The notes under the pieces were generated by a model. The model was not told the DNA's origin. It searched no databases and saw only the letters and a list, made by a program, of their open reading frames with translations. Position numbers and translations under genes: made by a program. Source: Candidatus Rokuibacteriota bacterium (GTDB lineage: Bacteria > Methylomirabilota > Methylomirabilia > Rokubacteriales > CSP1-6). Taken from it: DNA of 34,993 bases. The stretch's first letter is position 1. Every line of letters begins with the position of its first letter. Shown here one piece after another: positions 31,310-34,993 of the stretch. The stretch is taken from the NCBI GenBank assembly GCA_003220345.1, contig QHSC01000097.1, positions 1 to 34,993 of the forward strand, in the 5' to 3' direction.

Positions 31310-32133
31310 GCGCGGTGAGCGTGGCCCAGGGCTTGCCGTTGGGCTCTCCCTTGGGATCCGCGCGCCGGCGGGTGACGCTGACGCCGGCCCTCCACAGGCC
31401 ACGGCTGCCCACCGCCGCCCTCGTGGTGTCGACGATCGCCCACGCCGTCCTCGTCGGATTCCTCGTGGCGCTGTCGTTCTGGGGGCCCTCCTGGCGGGAC
31501 TCGCGGGTGCAGGTGGTCAACCTCGTCCCCGCCGTGGCCGCCGTCGGCAATTCGGCCGGCCATCCCGCCGCTCAGCTCCCCACGCGCACGCTCCCCAAGC
31601 CCCCGTCCCGCTCCGTCGAGCCCGAGCCCGAGCCGCGCGCCCGCGAGGCGCCCAAGGCCGCGGAGCCCGCGCTTCCCACGCGGGCGATGAACCCCCGCGT
31701 GGGCGACCGGGAGCTGCCCACGATGCCCGCGGATCGCCGCCCGCGGGCGGTGGGCGAGTCGGCATCGAAGCCTGAGCCCGCGCCGGCGCTCGGCCAGGCC
31801 ACCGGATCGACGGCCGGGGTCGGCTCGCTCACCGTCGACGTCACCGACTTTCCCCACGCCTGGTACCTGCGGCAGGTTCTGGCCAAGGTGCAGGAGCGCT
31901 GGCAGAGCCAGAAGCGCGCGAGCGAGCCCGAGCAGAAGCCGCTCGTCTGGGTCGAGATCAATCGGGACGGGAGCATCGCGACTCCCAGGATAGAGCGGAG
32001 CTCCGGCAACACGTTCTACGATCAGGCCGCCCTGCGCGCCATCGTCGAGGCGAGCCCCTTCCCGCAGCTTCCCGCGGACTGGACGAAGCCGTCGCTCCGC
32101 ATCCTCTTCAACTTCGAGCTGAGGCGCGGGTGA
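31306..32133 (+). CDS. tolA: TolA/TonB-type energy transducer
   Basis: 275 residues from GTG 31306. One membrane helix near 35-60 (AALVVSTIAHAVLVGFLVAL), a Pro/Glu/Arg-rich periplasmic linker (from LPKPPSRSVEPEPEP to about 165) and a C-terminal TonB/TolA domain (DFPHAWYLRQVLAKVQERWQ ... VWVEINRDGSIATPRIERSSGNTFYDQAALRAIVEASPFPQLP). It transmits TolQR energy to TolB-Pal. Shorter and less helical than E. coli TolA. The stop overlaps tolB. Confidence 0.9.
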   Translation: MSAVSVAQGLPLGSPLGSARRRVTLTPALHRPRLPTAALVVSTIAHAVLVGFLVALSFWGPSWRDSRVQVVNLVPAVAAVGNSAGHPAAQLPTRTLPKPPSRSVEPEPEPRAREAPKAAEPALPTRAMNPRVGDRELPTMPADRRPRAVGESASKPEPAPALGQATGSTAGVGSLTVDVTDFPHAWYLRQVLAKVQERWQSQKRASEPEQKPLVWVEINRDGSIATPRIERSSGNTFYDQAALRAIVEASPFPQLPADWTKPSLRILFNFELRRG

Positions 32134-33473
32134 TGCCACGACGTCCGACCCGATCACTGTCCGCGCTGGCATGTCTCGGGGCCCTCCTGGCCATCGTGGT
32201 GGGCCTGGCGGGACCGCCGGTGGCTCGCTCCCAGCAAAGCGCCGATGTGTGGCTCAATGTGATCGCGAGCGGAGCCAAGAAAGTCAACATCGCCGTGCCT
32301 GATTTCGCGCTCGTGGGTGGCGCCGACCCGCAGAACTGGGCCAAGCGCCTGGCCGAAGTCACGGGTGGCGATCTCACCTTCTCGGCGCTGTTCAGCGTGG
32401 TGTCTGGACAGCCGGCCTTGCCCACGACGACCGACGGCCTCAAGCCCAGGCTCCAGGAGTTCGCGGCGGCGGGAGCGCACGAGGCGCTCCAGGGCATCCT
32501 GAGCGTGCGGAGCGACCGGCTCGAGGGCGAGATGCGGCTCTACGATCTCACGTCGCCCGACTTCCGCCTCATCGGGACGAAGAAGATCCAGGTCCACCCG
32601 ACCGAGCCGCGCCGGCTCGCCCACAAGATCGCCGACGAGGTCGTGCTCCTCGTCACCGGCGAGGCGGGCGTCGCCGACACCAAGATCGCGTACACGAGCA
32701 CGCGCTCGGGCGTCAAGGAGCTGTGGGTGATGGACTACGACGGCCAGGGGGCCACCGCCGTCACCGCCAACCGGTCCATCAACATGTCGCCGAACTGGAA
32801 CCCCGACGCGCGCTCGCTCGCCTTCACGTCGTACATGAACGGTTACCCGTTCCTCTATCGTCTCTTCCCCTTCGAGCGACGCCCCGTGCAGCTTCTCTCG
32901 GGACACATGGGCCTCAACACCTCGCCATCGTGGAGCCCGGACGGCCGGCAGCTGGCCATGACCCTCTCCAAGGACGGCAACCCGGAAATCTATGTGCTCA
33001 ATGCTCAGACGGGCGCCTTTCGCCGGCTGACCACCCACACCGCGATCGACACGGAGCCCACGTGGTCGCCCACGGGACGCGAGATCGCCTTCGTCTCCGA
33101 TCGGTCGGGCGCGGCACAGATCTACGTGATGGACGACCAGGGCACCAATGTCCGCCGCATCACCTCGAGCGGCTTCAACACCCAGCCGCGCTGGTCGCCC
33201 AAGGGCGACACCATCGTCTTCACCTCGCGCCAGGGCAACCACGACCTGTGGGCGGTGAGCCCGGACGGCTCGAATCTCCGGCGGCTGACGGCCGGACCAG
33301 GAGAGAACGAGAGCGCGACGTGGTCCCCCAATGGCCGGCACCTCACCTTCCACTCGAACCGTCTCGGAGGCGTCCAGGTCTTCACCATGCTCGCCGACGG
33401 CTCGGAGCAGCAGGTCGTCACGGGGGGGCCGGGACAGTCTTCGAGTCCGGCGTGGTCGCCGCGTCTTCCGTGA
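32133..33473 (+). CDS. tolB: Tol-Pal system protein TolB
   Basis: 446 residues from ATG 32133 (GTG 32130 is an alternative). A signal peptide (SALACLGALLAIVVGLAG) leads to the N-terminal alpha/beta domain (KKVNIAVPDFALVGG ... LTFSALFSVV) and a beta-propeller with PD40 repeats: SPNWNPDARSLAFTS, SPSWSPDGRQLAMT, EPTWSPTGREIAFVSDRSG, QPRWSPKGDTIVFTS, SATWSPNGRHLTFHSN. It is periplasmic and binds Pal and TolA. Pal follows after 62 bases. Confidence 0.95.
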   Translation: MPRRPTRSLSALACLGALLAIVVGLAGPPVARSQQSADVWLNVIASGAKKVNIAVPDFALVGGADPQNWAKRLAEVTGGDLTFSALFSVVSGQPALPTTTDGLKPRLQEFAAAGAHEALQGILSVRSDRLEGEMRLYDLTSPDFRLIGTKKIQVHPTEPRRLAHKIADEVVLLVTGEAGVADTKIAYTSTRSGVKELWVMDYDGQGATAVTANRSINMSPNWNPDARSLAFTSYMNGYPFLYRLFPFERRPVQLLSGHMGLNTSPSWSPDGRQLAMTLSKDGNPEIYVLNAQTGAFRRLTTHTAIDTEPTWSPTGREIAFVSDRSGAAQIYVMDDQGTNVRRITSSGFNTQPRWSPKGDTIVFTSRQGNHDLWAVSPDGSNLRRLTAGPGENESATWSPNGRHLTFHSNRLGGVQVFTMLADGSEQQVVTGGPGQSSSPAWSPRLP

Positions 33474-33535
33474 TAGGATTGAACCGATTTTCCAGAGAGA
33501 GTTCACCAAAGGCTTGCCAAGGAGGAAGTGACGCT

Positions 33536-34102
33536 ATGGTGCAACGACGCGGTCCCGCGTTTTTGGTGGTGCCACTGCTCCTTCTCACCCTCTTCCTTGC
33601 GGGGTGCCCGAAGCGACCCGCCACCACGGGCGCCGTCGCCCCGGCTCCCACCGCGCCCGCGGCAGCTCCGGCCGCGCCTGCGCCCGCCCCCGCGGCGATG
33701 CAGCCGGCGACCCCGGCCGCGCCCGCTCCGGCCGCGGCCCCGAGGCCGTCCGAATTCGCGCTGAACGCCAATCTCAAGACCATCTATTTCGACTTCGACA
33801 AGTACGATATCCGACCCAATGACGCCAAGGTGCTCGACGCCAATGCGGCGTGGCTCAAGTCCAACGGCGACAACCTGCTCCTGATCGAGGGGCACTGCGA
33901 CGAGCGGGGGACCAACGAGTACAACCTGGCCCTCGGCGAGAAGCGCGCCAAGGCGGCCATGAACTACCTGGTCGCCCAGGGTATCCAGGCGAGCCGGGTC
34001 ACCATCATCTCCTACGGCAAGGAGCGCCCGACCTGCACGGAGAAGACCGAGGATTGCTGGGGCAAGAACCGGCGTGACATGTTCCTGACGAAGGGCAAGT
34101 AA
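33536..34102 (+). CDS. pal: Peptidoglycan-associated lipoprotein Pal
   Basis: 188 residues from ATG 33536 with GGAGG ten bases before. Signal peptide with lipobox LAGC (Cys24), an Ala/Pro-rich linker (about 30-70), then the OmpA-like domain IYFDFDKYDIRPNDAKVLDA ... IEGHCDERGTNEYNLALGEKRA, with the Asp/Arg that bind diaminopimelate in HCDERGTNEYN and LGEKRA. Anchors the outer membrane to peptidoglycan. It is followed after 36 bases by a terminator that lies in the next ORF. Confidence 0.95.
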   Translation: MVQRRGPAFLVVPLLLLTLFLAGCPKRPATTGAVAPAPTAPAAAPAAPAPAPAAMQPATPAAPAPAAAPRPSEFALNANLKTIYFDFDKYDIRPNDAKVLDANAAWLKSNGDNLLLIEGHCDERGTNEYNLALGEKRAKAAMNYLVAQGIQASRVTIISYGKERPTCTEKTEDCWGKNRRDMFLTKGK

Positions 34103-34119
34103 ACCCGGACGGGCAGCGC

Positions 34120-34959
34120 GTGCACCGACGCATCAGGCCAGCGGGGAGCCTCGGGCTCCCCGCTGTTGTTTTCTGGGTCCTCCTCTCCGGCTGCGCGAGC
34201 GACGAGTCCGCGCAGCACGACATCGCGCAGCTCCGCCAGGATCTCAATGCCGTCAACCTGGCCGTGCACCGGAGCAAGGGCGAGACGGACACGGTGGTGG
34301 GCCAGCTCGATCGGCGGACCCGCGAGCAGTCCGCCGAGAACACCAAGCAGCTCCAGACGCTCTCGTCTCGGCTCGACAGCCTGAGCGCCGAGCTCAACAG
34401 CCTCTCGGCTCGCCTCGACGAGCTCGCCCAGCGCCTGGACACTCTCTCGCGGCCGGCAGGCGGCGGTTCCCCGCCCCGCCCGAGCCCGCCTCCCGCCCCC
34501 ACTCCGTCTCCCTCCGGCGGAGGGCGATCGAGCGGCGGACCGAGCGCGGAGGAGAGCTACAAGGCGGCGTATCTCGACTTCTCCAAGGGCAACTACAGCC
34601 TGGCCATCGCGAGCTTCCGCGAATTCGTGCGGCGATTCCCCGACGCCGCGCAGGCCGACGGCGCCCAGTACTGGATCGGCGAGTCCTACGTCGCCTCGGC
34701 ACATGCCGCAGCGACCCAGGGCCAGGCCGACAAGGCGAAGGAGGCTCTCCAGCAGGCGGTCCAGGAGTATCGCAAGGTCTTCGTCAACTATCCGCGCGGG
34801 GCGCAGGTCCCCACGGCACTCTACAAGGAGGCGCTCGCCCTCGAGGAGCTGAAGCAGGTCAAGCTGGCGCAGGCCAGGCTGCAGTACCTGGTGGAAAACT
34901 TTCCGCAATCGCAAGAGGCGCCCCTGGCCCGCGAGCGCCTGAAGAGCCTAGGCGAGTAG
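34120..34959 (+). CDS. cpoB: CpoB/YbgF, cell-division coordinator
   Basis: 279 residues from GTG 34120; no other start precedes the lipobox. Signal peptide SLGLPAVVFWVLLSGC (Cys25 as lipobox, so unlike E. coli CpoB it is probably a lipoprotein), then a coiled coil (about 30-105: LRQDLNAVNLAVHRSKGETD ... LSSRLDSLSAELNSLSARLDEL) as in YbgF trimerisation, a Pro-rich linker (PPRPSPPPAPTPSPSGGG), and TPR-type helices (SYKAAYLDFSKGNYSLAIASF ... FVNYPRGAQVPTALYKEALALEELKQ ... LQYLVENFPQSQEAPLARERL). It couples Tol to peptidoglycan synthesis in E. coli. The window ends 34 bases later. Confidence 0.9.
   Translation: MHRRIRPAGSLGLPAVVFWVLLSGCASDESAQHDIAQLRQDLNAVNLAVHRSKGETDTVVGQLDRRTREQSAENTKQLQTLSSRLDSLSAELNSLSARLDELAQRLDTLSRPAGGGSPPRPSPPPAPTPSPSGGGRSSGGPSAEESYKAAYLDFSKGNYSLAIASFREFVRRFPDAAQADGAQYWIGESYVASAHAAATQGQADKAKEALQQAVQEYRKVFVNYPRGAQVPTALYKEALALEELKQVKLAQARLQYLVENFPQSQEAPLARERLKSLGE
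34139..34172 (+). terminator. Intrinsic terminator inside the cpoB signal-peptide codons
   Basis: A perfect 12-bp stem, CAGCGGGGAGCC (34139-34150) and GGCTCCCCGCTG (34154-34165), with loop TCG, followed directly by TTGTTTT. It starts 36 bases after the pal stop and is read within cpoB (codons 7-18 from GTG 34120). It would end the tol-pal transcript unless ribosomes on cpoB melt it. Confidence 0.8.
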
Positions 34960-34993
34960 CCGCCTCACGGGGCATCACCCTCGGGGTCATAGC

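Overview
This window is about 35 kb of GC-rich, almost gap-free bacterial chromosome. It looks like an uncultivated Gram-negative lineage. An outer membrane is implied by a complete tolQ-tolR-tolA-tolB-pal-cpoB block, by lgt, and by several lipoproteins. Base composition, the gene mix (UGSC selenoprotein, DUF35/thiolase-like pair, CoxD/CoxE-like pair, two-domain ThyX) and very short or leaderless 5' ends would fit Candidatus Rokubacteria (Methylomirabilota). That assignment is my inference, not a computed result. I see no insertion sequence, phage, tRNA, rRNA, CRISPR array or origin.

Layout. (1) 1-2911, plus strand: the end of a LytS-type membrane PAS sensor that has the phospho-acceptor helix but no ATPase domain, then a thiolase-like protein and its DUF35 zinc-ribbon/OB partner. 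(2) 2912-9907, minus strand: an alpha/beta hydrolase, a frameshifted peptide-type ABC substrate-binding protein, permeases DppC and DppB, a UGSC selenoprotein read through an in-frame UGA, a secreted protein of unknown function and a 347-residue protein of unknown function. (3) 9915-13545, minus strand: DUF3047 protein, CoxE-like VWA protein, a 181-residue unknown and a MoxR/CoxD-like AAA+ ATPase, probably one operon read from about 13576. (4) 13658-18202, plus strand: a PilZ protein, a 463-base regulatory gap, a GAF histidine kinase and two tandem M20 amidohydrolases. (5) 18199-20351, minus strand: DinB-like protein and a double-domain ThyX. (6) 20556-24598, plus strand: BamE-like lipoprotein, a tautomerase, an LLM flavin oxidoreductase, an enolase-superfamily protein and a dihydroorotate-dehydrogenase-like protein. 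(7) 24595-25179, minus strand: secreted unknown. (8) 25338-27749, plus strand: CgeB-like glycosyltransferase, a small repeat patch and a threonine-synthase-like enzyme. (9) 27746-30004, minus strand: DNA methyltransferase, MBL-fold hydrolase and lgt. (10) 30147-34959, plus strand: the tol-pal operon.

How the parts work together. The Tol-Pal block couples the proton-motive force to outer-membrane constriction; lgt, divergently transcribed next to it, supplies the lipid anchor needed by Pal, CpoB and the BamE-like lipoprotein. The CoxD/CoxE-like pair normally inserts or matures metal cofactors, but no target enzyme is present here. The LLM, enolase and DHODH-like genes are translationally coupled and probably form one undescribed catabolic route.

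Most interesting points: a selenocysteine UGA with a SECIS-like hairpin; all four convergent gene junctions having no spacer at all (three share the tetranucleotide CTAG as both stop codons); a perfect intrinsic terminator lying inside the signal-peptide codons of cpoB; a ThyX whose two catalytic signatures are split between its two halves; two coupled genes whose start codons are GTA (probably a lost GTG) and CTG; and several promoters whose -10 box lies only 6 bases from the start codon.
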